From: a virus
Reading direction: 5' to 3' (one strand)
IMG/VR virus record: IMGVR_UViG_3300034156_000029
Coordinates: 1 to 44,801 of that record
Length of the DNA: 44,801 bases
Below are positions 21,175 through 28,653 of this stretch, in pieces. Within the stretch, counting starts at the first letter, position 1; the number at the start of each line of letters is the position of its first letter. The notes under the pieces were generated by a model. That model saw only the letters and a program-made list of their open reading frames with translations. It was not told the origin of the DNA and made no database searches. Made by a program: the position numbers and the translations under genes.

Positions 21175-21305
21175 ATCTGAATAATACCGTCGTATCGGCC
21201 ATTTTGCAAGCCGACAAAAAGAAGCCCCTCAGCGGTAGGAGTAGACCGCGAGGGGCAAGACCGGAAGGAAAGAAGCTGAACCAATCCTAATCCATGCACG
21301 GTCAT
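21171..21305 (-). CDS. Terminator-spanning coupling ORF upstream of the tape measure
   Basis: A 44-codon frame begins with ATG one codon after the stop of the frameshifted chaperone, reads through the intrinsic terminator at 21224-21256 and ends in an ATGA overlap with the tape measure start. The peptide (starts MTVHGLGLVQLLSF) resembles nothing known. Its likely purpose, if real, is to carry ribosomes through the terminator and onto the tape measure ATG. It has no Shine-Dalgarno sequence of its own and would rely on reinitiation. Confidence 0.4.
   Translation of the reverse strand: MTVHGLGLVQLLSFRSCPSRSTPTAEGLLFVGLQNGRYDGIIQI
21181..21209 (-). promoter_or_regulatory. Promoter for the tape measure, predicted leaderless
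   Basis: Minus strand TTGCAA (21209-21204), a 17-base spacer and TATTAT (21186-21181), then six bases and the ATG. The expected start site is the A of the ATG at 21174. It begins right after the U tract of the upstream terminator. Confidence 0.65.
21211..21256 (-). terminator. Intrinsic terminator between tail chaperone and tape measure
   Basis: GCCCCTC and GAGGGGC pair on the minus strand with an inner GCGGT/ACCGC extension, followed by TTCTTTTTG. It should reduce transcription into the tape measure and baseplate genes. It is embedded in a small open frame (21171-21305). Confidence 0.8.
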
Positions 21306-21308
21306 CTG

Positions 21309-21886
21309 TCAAGTTTCCTTGTTCAATTCAAAGTACGCATCTTCAAAGTCCGAGTTGAACTTCTCGTAATCCATAGCCGCAAGCACGTGGTCAACCCTGC
21401 CTTGCAAGACTTTTTCGGGATCGCCACCGTAATACCCCGCCTTTGCCAGCCGGAGCGCTACGATGGTTTCTTCGTCGACGTTTACTTCGCTTTCGGGGTA
21501 CTTCTTATCTTTCCGATGATATCCCCGTACTGTGAAGCGATCCCGCTGAAAAAAGGGCCAACGTTGACCATGATGATTTCATACATGATCGTGTAATAGT
21601 GTTTGCGATGCTCGACCGGCTCGAAGTATTCCCGTGTTACCTTTTCAGTCCCGACGACGGCCCGCTCGGCGCACTTGAACAAACACGTCTCAACCGCATC
21701 GTCAACCACAACGCCGAGAATAGCGTTGATAATGTCGGCCATGCTTTCCGATTTGATATCCTCGGTGATGCTTGCCGGCAAGTCAAGGCGCGTACCCTTG
21801 AGCGCGCGCCCGATTGACTTCTGCAGGGCCATGGCGTCCGTGAAAGGCGCCGGGGTAATGATAAGCTCCTTCCCTTCAATTTGCAT
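21309..21886 (-). CDS. Tail assembly chaperone, -1 frameshift product (G-T like)
   Basis: Ribosomes that slip back one base at C CCT TTT (21557-21551) pass the frame-0 stop and continue through a second domain to the stop at 21309. This gives a protein of about 192 residues. The extension contains VDEETIVALRLAKAGYYGG and ends FEDAYFELNKET. It has no start codon or ribosome site of its own, and no stop lies between the slip site and its end. This is the lambda G/GT arrangement, conserved in many tailed phages just before the tape measure. The long form is thought to recruit tail tube to the tape measure. Confidence 0.8.
21482..21886 (-). CDS. Tail assembly chaperone, frame-0 form (G-like)
   Basis: A 134-residue protein located between tube and tape measure genes. 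Helical segments such as SESMADIINAILGVVVDDAV are consistent with tail assembly chaperones. Codon 111 is the CCT of the slippery heptamer C CCT TTT; without slipping, translation ends 23 codons further on, at 21484-21482. It overlaps the tube gene stop by one base. It is made in excess over the frameshifted form and coats the tape measure during tail assembly. Confidence 0.82.
   Translation of the reverse strand: MQIEGKELIITPAPFTDAMALQKSIGRALKGTRLDLPASITEDIKSESMADIINAILGVVVDDAVETCLFKCAERAVVGTEKVTREYFEPVEHRKHYYTIMYEIIMVNVGPFFSGIASQYGDIIGKIRSTPKAK
21551..21557 (-). other. Programmed -1 ribosomal frameshift site (CCCTTTT)
   Basis: The minus strand reads GGC CCT TTT TTC in frame 0, giving the X XXY YYZ heptamer C CCT TTT exactly in phase. 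The -1 frame is open from here to 21309. A T run after the heptamer lets both tRNAs re-pair. A stimulatory stem-loop downstream was not evaluated. Confidence 0.8.
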
Positions 21887-22341
21887 TACGACACAATCCT
21901 TTTACCGGCTCCAAATATGATAGGCCAAACCGATACGGCTTGTTCGGTGTCGCCCTCTATGTTTTCTTTTGCGCCGGGAATCTTTTGTATTACCCCGCCC
22001 TCAAGGCTGTACGTTATAGCGGTTACATTTCCTTTCCCGTCGCCAACTCTCTTTGTAAACTCACCGGCCATTAAAACGAACGCCGATGAATCATTCCTGA
22101 ACTCTGCCTGTCTTGAGTTTAGGTATTTATCGTCGGACGATCCGGCGATAAGCCTAAGGGTTGCGGTCGCAACTTCTCCTTGAGCGTTTGAGGCATAAAT
22201 GGCGTTCCCGTTTTTCCCTTTTTTGGTTTCGACGACATTGTTTGCAAAGTCTATGACGATGCAATCCCCGTCGGCAAAATCGTTGAAAACCCTTGAATCT
22301 ATGACGGTCGCATCTTTTCCGGTGAGAGCTACAGCATCCAT
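21886..22341 (-). CDS. Tail tube protein (DUF3277-like)
   Basis: A 151-residue beta-rich protein. The segments DSRVFNDFADGDCIVIDF and NGNAIYASNAQGEVATATLRL are characteristic of the DUF3277 tube proteins that follow DUF3383 sheaths. GGAGG lies seven bases before the ATG. It polymerises into the inner tube through which DNA passes. It is immediately downstream of the sheath gene. Confidence 0.85.
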   Translation of the reverse strand: MDAVALTGKDATVIDSRVFNDFADGDCIVIDFANNVVETKKGKNGNAIYASNAQGEVATATLRLIAGSSDDKYLNSRQAEFRNDSSAFVLMAGEFTKRVGDGKGNVTAITYSLEGGVIQKIPGAKENIEGDTEQAVSVWPIIFGAGKRIVS

Positions 22342-22345
22342 ATTT

Positions 22346-23824
22346 TTACGCCTCCACGTACACGACTACATCACTGGAATGAATCGCCCCGGAATCCTTG
22401 GCCGCGATGTAAATACTCGGCGCAATCCTTAATTCCCGGTCAGTCTGTGACTGTTGGGAAATGGGTTGCGCGTAGATGAAGTATCCGAGTTCCGCAATGT
22501 TTCGGATGTGGTCCTCGGGCGTTCCGAAGGTCGTCGGGTCGTTCCACGCACCGGGGGCGAACGTTCCATTCGACACGAACTGCCCACACACGTTCCGGTA
22601 TGCGTTCTTGAGCCCGGTCATTCCCGGTTCGGTCTGCGGGATCTTTGTGCTCGTCTTGGCGAGGTAGTTAAACCCGGCCACCTGGAGGCGAAGTTTGAAC
22701 GCGAGCCTCGTATACACCTGGTCGAAAAACTGATTGACGCCCGAAGTGAAAACCTTGGGCACGCCGCCGAGGTCCGCATACGTATCGACGCCGTTGTTTT
22801 TCGCGGAAGTTAGCACGGTTTGGGTCAAGCCCGGATCGGCTACCATTCCGATGACTTCTTTCAGGTGCATCGTGTGAGCCGTGTTGGTACCCGAGAAGTT
22901 GATGGATAATCCCCGCCCCGCGTACCCGGCCGCGAAGTAGAGCGCGTCGGATTCGGAATTGGAATAGTACAGACATCGGGTATGCGTGAGACCCGCGTCT
23001 TTTATTGTTTTGAACACGCCGACGATATCGCCTACCGTGGAGCTTCCAACGATGAGGAGCTTGTCCATGGTCTGCACGATGTTGGAAACTTCCAAAAGCG
23101 CCGCGTCGGTCATCTTTTCGTTGAGTATGATTCCGAAGTACGCCACCGATTGATAGGTCCGAAGGATTGCATCCTTGACCCGCTCGACACCTGCCGCCGC
23201 ACCGGTCGCCGTCTTGAGCGCGATTCCGAGTAGAGGGGCGATGTCGGTCCCGGTCGTCGCGGCCGAAAGCGTGATAGCCGAAGTTGCGCCCGTGATCGCG
23301 GATTTCAGCGTAATGAGCGCCGCAGTCACTTCACCGGTCACTTCGAACACAAGGCCCTCCGTTTCCAGTTCGTAGGAATTGAGGGAAGCCTCGGCCGTTT
23401 CCAGGCTGGACGAATCGATTGATCCGATGGTCAAGTCCGCCGCCGCTCCACCGTCCACCTCCGCCCGAAGCTCGTACGCGGTCCCCGTCAACTTCGTAAG
23501 GTCAACCGCGTTCGTTCCGAGGATGGTCGCCGCCACCGCTGCGGCCGTCTGGTCGCGGGGGATAATGACGAGATACCCGCCACCCGAAAGCATGTTCGGC
23601 GACTGCGAAAACGCTTTGACCGCTAGCCGGTACGTTTCGGAGTCGATGCCGAAATCGTCCGCAACTCCGGTCGGGTTCCGGTAAATCTGATAAACCCCGT
23701 AATCTGCCGGTATCGGCTCCTCGTCGGTAATCAGGGCAAGAACGGAGGTATTCACGTCCGAAAGGCCCCTAAGCGCCGAAAGAAGCGTGACCTGGATTAC
23801 ATTGTTGATATCCAGTTGAGCCAT
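22346..23824 (-). CDS. Tail sheath protein (DUF3383-like)
   Basis: A 492-residue protein. The N-terminus (INNVIQVTLLSALRGLSDVN) and the C-terminal region (QPISQQSQTDRELRIAPSIY) are typical of DUF3383 contractile sheath proteins. Residues about 125-210 form an Ala/Thr-rich inserted domain. GGAGG precedes the ATG. Presence of a sheath makes this a myovirus-like phage. Followed by the tube, as usual. Confidence 0.92.
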   Translation of the reverse strand: MAQLDINNVIQVTLLSALRGLSDVNTSVLALITDEEPIPADYGVYQIYRNPTGVADDFGIDSETYRLAVKAFSQSPNMLSGGGYLVIIPRDQTAAAVAATILGTNAVDLTKLTGTAYELRAEVDGGAAADLTIGSIDSSSLETAEASLNSYELETEGLVFEVTGEVTAALITLKSAITGATSAITLSAATTGTDIAPLLGIALKTATGAAAGVERVKDAILRTYQSVAYFGIILNEKMTDAALLEVSNIVQTMDKLLIVGSSTVGDIVGVFKTIKDAGLTHTRCLYYSNSESDALYFAAGYAGRGLSINFSGTNTAHTMHLKEVIGMVADPGLTQTVLTSAKNNGVDTYADLGGVPKVFTSGVNQFFDQVYTRLAFKLRLQVAGFNYLAKTSTKIPQTEPGMTGLKNAYRNVCGQFVSNGTFAPGAWNDPTTFGTPEDHIRNIAELGYFIYAQPISQQSQTDRELRIAPSIYIAAKDSGAIHSSDVVVYVEA

Positions 23825-23827
23825 GTT

Positions 23828-24325
23828 CTATGCCTCCGCCTTGATAGTAACCGGCGTGAACTTGTCAATCACGCTCGGCGTTGAATCCTTTGTTTCCACA
23901 TTCGAGACTATAACGGGCACGCGGTATCTTTTCAATGCCGCCACCCCTTCAATAGCCGTCAGGTTAAGTATAGCACCGGTTCGGAATATTCGGCAATTGT
24001 TCGCTTCCATGGTCATTTGAGCGGAAATGGAATTGAGCGCCATTGGTATTTCTTGGTGTCGCTCTTTCGCCCCGTCTCCCCGGGAAATTATTTCAATGTT
24101 ATACGGCATGTGATAGACGATGTGTCCTCGCTCGGTATTAGTCGATGGGATGTACTCGGATTTAACGGCGATTATCTTTGGATCTCCGAGTGCAAGGGTA
24201 ACGTATATACCCTTATCCTTCGGAGCGTCGAAGGTCTCGTCGGCCAATACCACGCGGTCAACGGTCAATCCCATGTACACGCGAATGATAGCGCCGAGCA
24301 TTTCGCCGACTTCTACGGAGTTCAT
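23828..24325 (-). CDS. Neck/tail terminator protein
   Basis: A 165-residue protein between head-completion genes and the sheath. Motifs such as KGIYVTLALGDPKII and RGHIVYHMPYNIEI fit phage neck or tail terminator proteins of this module. It overlaps the small zinc-finger gene by 4 bp. It probably caps the tail for joining to the head. The assignment is mostly positional. Confidence 0.6.
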   Translation of the reverse strand: MNSVEVGEMLGAIIRVYMGLTVDRVVLADETFDAPKDKGIYVTLALGDPKIIAVKSEYIPSTNTERGHIVYHMPYNIEIISRGDGAKERHQEIPMALNSISAQMTMEANNCRIFRTGAILNLTAIEGVAALKRYRVPVIVSNVETKDSTPSVIDKFTPVTIKAEA

Positions 24326-24498
24326 CGTCGCTTTCCGTTATTCCAGTCTGTAACGACGGTATTGAGGTTATGCCTCACGACTTTTACTCCGCATTGTGTG
24401 CACTTTATGATAAATATACCTCCATTGTGTCTTCGGTGGTATTTCTCCGAATACTCCGGGTCTCCACCGCACACCCTGCAAAGATTTATTACAATCAC
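24322..24498 (-). CDS. Small zinc-ribbon protein (Lar-like)
   Basis: A 58-residue protein with C-x2-C pairs at CRVCGG and CTQCG and a final VVTDWNNGKRR. Two zinc knuckles followed by a W-N-x-R ending is the pattern of Lar-type restriction-alleviation proteins, though the resemblance is short. GTG at 24498 makes a GTGA overlap and follows GGGAGG. It sits oddly inside the virion gene block, so it is probably a moron-type insertion. Confidence 0.6.
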   Translation of the reverse strand: MIVINLCRVCGGDPEYSEKYHRRHNGGIFIIKCTQCGVKVVRHNLNTVVTDWNNGKRR

Positions 24499-25088
24499 GG
24501 CAACGCCTCCCACTGCGCGTAAAGGGTAACGCTTTCGGTCATCGTTATTTCGTCGGCGTCATCGTACGCGGTCCCGTATCCATCATCCTCGGTATTCCAG
24601 CCGGTGAAAACATACCCCGTTTTCGCGTACGAACCGGTATTCCACAATACCGGTATATCGACGCCTTCCTCGTAATACGTCTTCACCCTGGGAGCGTTCC
24701 CGCTCGTCGATTCATTCCCGTCATAGGCAATGAAGTAAAGCGGGCCGAAGTCCTGGTAATCCTCGACACACTCGTATCGACGGAACCCGGCATCCTCCCA
24801 ATTCTGTACCGACTCCACGCGATACCGAATACCCTTGATTATAACGACATTATCGATATTAAGCGTGGTTGATAACTTTCGGGTGAGAAGTGAAAACCAT
24901 TTCCATGCGCGTTGCTCTTCCGGCTTGCGGTTTACCTTTTCAGCCTCAAGCGGCTGGAGGTTCATGTCCAGCGTAACTTCGGTCGCCGTCTGTATGACTT
25001 TCGAATTAACAACGGTTTTTGTGACGAGTAGGACGGGTGTCTTTTTGGTCCATCCGCGAAGGGCGCCGGAAAGGTTAGGTGTCGCCAT
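24495..25088 (-). CDS. Head-tail connector-type protein with C-terminal Listeria-Bacteroides repeat
   Basis: A 197-residue protein. The N-terminal 130 residues (LNIDNVVIIKGIRYRVESV) fit small head-tail joining proteins in this synteny. The C-terminus (GYVFTGWNTEDDGYGTAYDD, then TMTESVTLYAQW) is one copy of the InlB B-repeat/Flg_new fold, usually found in secreted bacterial surface proteins. On a virion it could form an exposed decoration or adhesion knob. It overlaps both neighbours by 1-4 bp. Confidence 0.75.
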   Translation of the reverse strand: MATPNLSGALRGWTKKTPVLLVTKTVVNSKVIQTATEVTLDMNLQPLEAEKVNRKPEEQRAWKWFSLLTRKLSTTLNIDNVVIIKGIRYRVESVQNWEDAGFRRYECVEDYQDFGPLYFIAYDGNESTSGNAPRVKTYYEEGVDIPVLWNTGSYAKTGYVFTGWNTEDDGYGTAYDDADEITMTESVTLYAQWEALP

Positions 25089-25561
25089 TACTCGACCTTG
25101 TGAGTGATTGACTTTCGGAGCGTACCGTCATCGATCAATGGCGAATCGCTTCCCTTAAGCTCGATGGTCATCTGCGCGTTTTCTTTCCAGGTTCCGAAGC
25201 CGCGAGTATCAAACGCCTCTTGTATGGCCGCTTCCCCCGCGAAGCCGATATCCTCGAATATGGCTTTCACGTCTCCGTCGGCGATGTGTTTCTTCGCCCG
25301 TCTTCCAACGTCGTCGGATATCTTGGATGCTTTCGTTTCAAGAGGCATACGAATGAAAGAGCGCTCGGGTATCTTTTTGGTCACTACGCCGAATTCGTTT
25401 TTTGCCCCATAGTCGGCTACGCTCTCACCTTCCGATGTTTTCGCGTCACTAAATACGCCGATCTTGACACTATGTTTCCCACCTAAAGCCGCGACGAGCT
25501 TTTCGAGTTTCGAGAAATCGCCCTTAACCTCGGATTGACCGTTGCGGATGGTGAAGCTCAA
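25088..25561 (-). CDS. HK97 gp10-like head-tail protein (TTG start)
   Basis: A 157-residue protein. ADYGAKNEFGVVTKKIPERSF and the following basic helix are typical of gp10-like minor head-tail proteins, with a C-terminal LIDDGTLRKSITHKV. TTG at 25561 is chosen because GGAGG stands five bases upstream and TTGA overlaps the previous stop; an ATG 12 bases earlier is the alternative. It lies in the connector block between DUF4054 and the tail genes. Confidence 0.78.
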   Translation of the reverse strand: MSFTIRNGQSEVKGDFSKLEKLVAALGGKHSVKIGVFSDAKTSEGESVADYGAKNEFGVVTKKIPERSFIRMPLETKASKISDDVGRRAKKHIADGDVKAIFEDIGFAGEAAIQEAFDTRGFGTWKENAQMTIELKGSDSPLIDDGTLRKSITHKVE

Positions 25562-25851
25562 CACTCCCTCCATACGCCATGTTCAAGATACCCGTGCCAA
25601 TGAGTATTTGTATCATGATGTTGTTTTGGGCCCCATAAAATGCTCGGGGATATGGTGACAGAACCATCTTCATGTTCTTCCACCGAATGAGTCCCAAGCC
25701 ACACTTGTTTTATTCCCCAGTTTTTCAACGCCTCATCGGTCCAGTTGGGAAGCCTTACATACCAGTCTCCCCATTCTGCTTTTCCGTAATCTCCGGGTTG
25801 TGTTAGGGCTACACACCCCTGATCGTCACAATAAACACGTCGTCCGGTCAT
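25558..25851 (-). CDS. Hypothetical protein in the head-tail block
   Basis: A 97-residue protein rich in Trp and His. The C-terminal part SVTISPSILWG and HWHGYLEHGVWREC recalls DUF6527-like proteins that carry a SPSI...H-W-H-G pattern, perhaps a metal site. It overlaps the DUF4054 gene by 4 bp. Presence within connector genes may mean a minor virion part or a passenger gene. Function unknown. Confidence 0.55.
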   Translation of the reverse strand: MTGRRVYCDDQGCVALTQPGDYGKAEWGDWYVRLPNWTDEALKNWGIKQVWLGTHSVEEHEDGSVTISPSILWGPKQHHDTNTHWHGYLEHGVWREC

Positions 25852-26264
25852 GGCAACGTCGACCCTTCGATTACCAGTACCACTCCGTCAAGGTAGGGCT
25901 TCGACAAGATAAGCCACTTTTGGCCGTAGTACGTGGTAGCGTAGAATGCAAACTCCCCTGACTTCATCCATTCGGGGATCTCCACCGATTCGGAAAGGCC
26001 GTCCGCGCTGCGACTGTTTTGGAGGAGCCGGACCTGGCCTCCCGAATCCGCCGCGTCAACGTCGCACGCGAGGAAATGAGCGGACAGGTAAAGATACGCA
26101 AGGTCCGCCGCCTCCACGGTTGGGTATAGCTCCTCATTGAACACAGCCGACGCTTCAACCATCGACGCGGTTACGTCTTCATCGCGAATGGCCGGGACCG
26201 TGGCCCCGTAGTCGAATTGACCACGGGAAAAAAGAGCTTTGAACGCGGCGACGTCACGGGCCAT
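25848..26264 (-). CDS. DUF4054 head-tail adaptor
   Basis: A 138-residue helical protein. AADLAYLYLSAHFLACDVDA and YYATTYYGQ-like motifs match DUF4054 adaptor proteins, which bind under the portal. It follows the coiled-coil head protein directly and overlaps the next gene by 4 bp. The length is normal. Confidence 0.75.
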   Translation of the reverse strand: MARDVAAFKALFSRGQFDYGATVPAIRDEDVTASMVEASAVFNEELYPTVEAADLAYLYLSAHFLACDVDAADSGGQVRLLQNSRSADGLSESVEIPEWMKSGEFAFYATTYYGQKWLILSKPYLDGVVLVIEGSTLP

Positions 26265-26798
26265 TTACTGCGCGGCCTTCGGCTTGCGGCCCCGTCGTTT
26301 CGGCATGGCGTCGGGAGGCGCGTCTCCGGTGTCGGGAAGTTGCTCGATGATGATATCCGTGGGAACTTCACCATCGGCCCACGCGCTGTTATCCTCGGAG
26401 AGATAAACCTGAGCCTCTTCCGAAAGATACGGCATGATGTCGGAAACTATTTCCCCAAGGCTCCGGGGCGGCTTGCCGTCCAGGTACTCTTCGGCGTTGA
26501 CGAGTTGGTCGGTAAGCGGCTTCGAGAGTTTCGCCTCACGCTCCTTCAACGCCGCTTCCCACTTCTTGAGGTTTTCCTCGCGGTCATTCACCGACTGCTC
26601 GCGGCGGGAAATGTCAGAGGAGGACACGACGGGGACGCCGTTGGTCGTGATATCGCGGGGGTAGTTCATGGCGAAACGACGGCCGAGGGCTTCATCCATT
26701 TCTGCCGATCCTTGCGGTTCAAGGTCTATTTCAAGGCCCTTGACCTGTTTCGGGCTCCAGGTCCGCTTCCCCTTGTTGTATACCGTGATCTTTGACAT
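26265..26798 (-). CDS. Hypothetical head-region protein with coiled coil
   Basis: A 177-residue protein. The first 50 residues form a small beta domain (KGLEIDLEPQGSAEMDEALG); residues 65-95 are a coiled coil (SVNDREENLKKWEAALKERE); the C-terminus is a basic tail (PKRRGRKPKAAQ) that may bind DNA. It lies between the Rossmann-like gene and DUF4054. It could be a head-completion or packaged internal protein. Confidence 0.6.
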   Translation of the reverse strand: MSKITVYNKGKRTWSPKQVKGLEIDLEPQGSAEMDEALGRRFAMNYPRDITTNGVPVVSSSDISRREQSVNDREENLKKWEAALKEREAKLSKPLTDQLVNAEEYLDGKPPRSLGEIVSDIMPYLSEEAQVYLSEDNSAWADGEVPTDIIIEQLPDTGDAPPDAMPKRRGRKPKAAQ

Positions 26799-26800
26799 TC

Positions 26801-27592
26801 CTATCCCTCCGCGTTAATCATACTTCCGCTCGCCTCTTTTGGCAACGGTTCTATTCTAAAGTCGCCCGGATACAGTTGCACGTATTTCTCCGCGACACAT
26901 TCCGGCATACTTTCGGCATTCCCTGAGTCTATCACGGTTTTACATTCTGAGAAATGCCATACCCGTTGACCGATGTTTCTGAGTAACACATGAGGGATGA
27001 GGTCATACACGCGTGAGTAGTCATTCGCCCATGCTTTCGTTATTCGGTCGTATTGGTCGTTATCGATATGAGGTTTCCCGTGCATGTACTCACGGGCGTA
27101 TTCTGACGGGTGACGGTGACTGAGCAAAAAGGGTTTATGATCGTATCCCCAAAATATAACGTTACCCGGACCGAATTCCCGAAGGATTAAGCGCCACCTG
27201 TTGACCCATGTCGTTTTGTTTTTCTTTTCGTGCCCGGGGGAATAAACGTCCAGGCCCCCAAGGTCGAACCCTACCACGTTGACACGCATCCCTCGCGTCA
27301 GGGCCTCGGCTACCAAAGTCGTACCCGTGTCTTTTCTGAACAGGTCTTTACAAGTGAAAGGGTTTTCTGTTGATCCAAGTATTGAAAAGTGTAGACCGTG
27401 CGCATCCCGATATCGTTCGGCTTCCCTCATTACGTCGTCATGCCCCGCGAGCCCGTGAAGCTCTTTGCCGAAATCAAGGTATACTCGATTACACCCCCAT
27501 AGTTTTTTCTTCCATTTTCGTATGTCCGTTTCAAAGGGTAGCCGTGATACGCCGTTTCCAAGAATTAGTATTTCGTCCATCGGTACAATCAT
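26801..27592 (-). CDS. Rossmann-fold-like protein, possible glycosyltransferase relative
   Basis: A 263-residue protein. It opens with EILILGNGVSRLPFE, a Gly-rich nucleotide-binding-like loop, followed by WGCNRVYLDF and VNVVGFDLGGLDVYSPG. Similar proteins with ILGNG...WGCN occur in phage head regions and resemble DUF115/sialyltransferase-like folds. There is no Shine-Dalgarno sequence; ATG 27580 (MDEILILG) is an alternative start and has TATGAT just upstream. A terminator precedes it, so it is expressed apart from the capsid. It may modify capsid or host surface sugars; unproven. Confidence 0.6.
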   Translation of the reverse strand: MIVPMDEILILGNGVSRLPFETDIRKWKKKLWGCNRVYLDFGKELHGLAGHDDVMREAERYRDAHGLHFSILGSTENPFTCKDLFRKDTGTTLVAEALTRGMRVNVVGFDLGGLDVYSPGHEKKNKTTWVNRWRLILREFGPGNVIFWGYDHKPFLLSHRHPSEYAREYMHGKPHIDNDQYDRITKAWANDYSRVYDLIPHVLLRNIGQRVWHFSECKTVIDSGNAESMPECVAEKYVQLYPGDFRIEPLPKEASGSMINAEG

Positions 27593-27606
27593 AACCCGAA
27601 ATCCGT

Positions 27607-27638
27607 AAATAAAAAAGGCCCCGCATTCCTGCGGAGCC
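27607..27638 (-). terminator. Intrinsic terminator after the major capsid gene
   Basis: GGCTCCGCA-GGAA-TGCGGGGCC is a 9-bp stem with a 4-base loop on the minus strand, followed by TTTTTTATTT. It lies 23 bases after the capsid stop and should insulate very high capsid transcription from downstream genes. Confidence 0.9.
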
Positions 27639-27660
27639 CTCGGCGTAATTTCCCTATAGG

Positions 27661-28641
27661 TTAGGTCGTCGCCGTCTTGTCGATGTACAGGACTTCCCTT
27701 GGCCTCGTGATGAGTACGCCAGAAATCTGGCCGTAGGCGAGCTGCTCGAAATCGAATCCGTTCACCGTGTACGCCTGATTCATCGTCAGGTCGACAGGGA
27801 TGGACAGCTTCATAACCTCGGGGTCGTTCCGGTACAGAGCGTACCGGTCCTTCGCGTCGGGGTTGAGCGCGGCCTGGGCGTAGGTCAGCGGCTTGATTTG
27901 GAAACCTTCGTTCGCGGTCATTTTCTTGAGGAAGTTTCCCATGTACTCCAACTTGGAAATGTTCGGGTACGTCGGGGAGGCCGCAACGCCGAGACCGAGA
28001 TAGTCATCGGTCGGTATGACGAAGGTGTCCGGGAGAACGGTACTATTCGAGTTGGCGTAGTACGCGGTGAGAAGTCCCGCGAGGAACGTCTGGAACTCGG
28101 TAGCGTCCATGGCGCTGATCGATTCGGCGATGAGGGTCGTATTGATGTTGACCGTGGCGTTGTTCAGGAACCCGGTAAGCTCGGGAGTGAAACCGGTGAA
28201 GGCCCCCTCCTGGATGCCAAGATCCCAGTTTTTCTTGAGGCTCCGAAGCTTTGCCTCGACAACGTCCCAGTTGCCCACGTTGGCCGATTCCTCGATCTCC
28301 GCGATGGTCCACCCGGCTTTTTTGGTCCACGTCATGGTAGGCATGGCCAGTTGCCCGAGGGCCGCGCTTACCTGCGCACGGCGGCTATTGCCCTGGTTGA
28401 CGAATCCGTCCTTGAACGAGCCACCCTCCAGGAACTCAAGATTCTGAACGACTTGAGATTTCCACGCGGCCTCGCCAACGTCTACCGGGATGTAATCCGC
28501 GATGGAAAGCTCGAAAAACTTTTGTTTTATGACCTGGGCCCGGATGTAGGTCATCGTGTCTATAGCGTACCGATACCCCGTGGAAGAGATGTCGATATCG
28601 CCGGAAGCGTTCAGAAGGGTCATACCCCGCTTGATTTTCAT
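27661..28641 (-). CDS. Major capsid protein (DUF2184-like)
   Basis: A 326-residue protein. The segments VGEAAWKSQVVQNLEFLEGG, MTWTKKAGWTIAEIEESA and LPDTFVIPTDDYLGLGV are typical of DUF2184 capsid proteins with the HK97 fold. It follows the protease and cement genes and is closed by a strong terminator, as expected of the most expressed virion gene. No long cleaved delta domain is visible. Confidence 0.9.
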   Translation of the reverse strand: MKIKRGMTLLNASGDIDISSTGYRYAIDTMTYIRAQVIKQKFFELSIADYIPVDVGEAAWKSQVVQNLEFLEGGSFKDGFVNQGNSRRAQVSAALGQLAMPTMTWTKKAGWTIAEIEESANVGNWDVVEAKLRSLKKNWDLGIQEGAFTGFTPELTGFLNNATVNINTTLIAESISAMDATEFQTFLAGLLTAYYANSNSTVLPDTFVIPTDDYLGLGVAASPTYPNISKLEYMGNFLKKMTANEGFQIKPLTYAQAALNPDAKDRYALYRNDPEVMKLSIPVDLTMNQAYTVNGFDFEQLAYGQISGVLITRPREVLYIDKTATT

Positions 28642-28653
28642 CTTACGGCCTCC

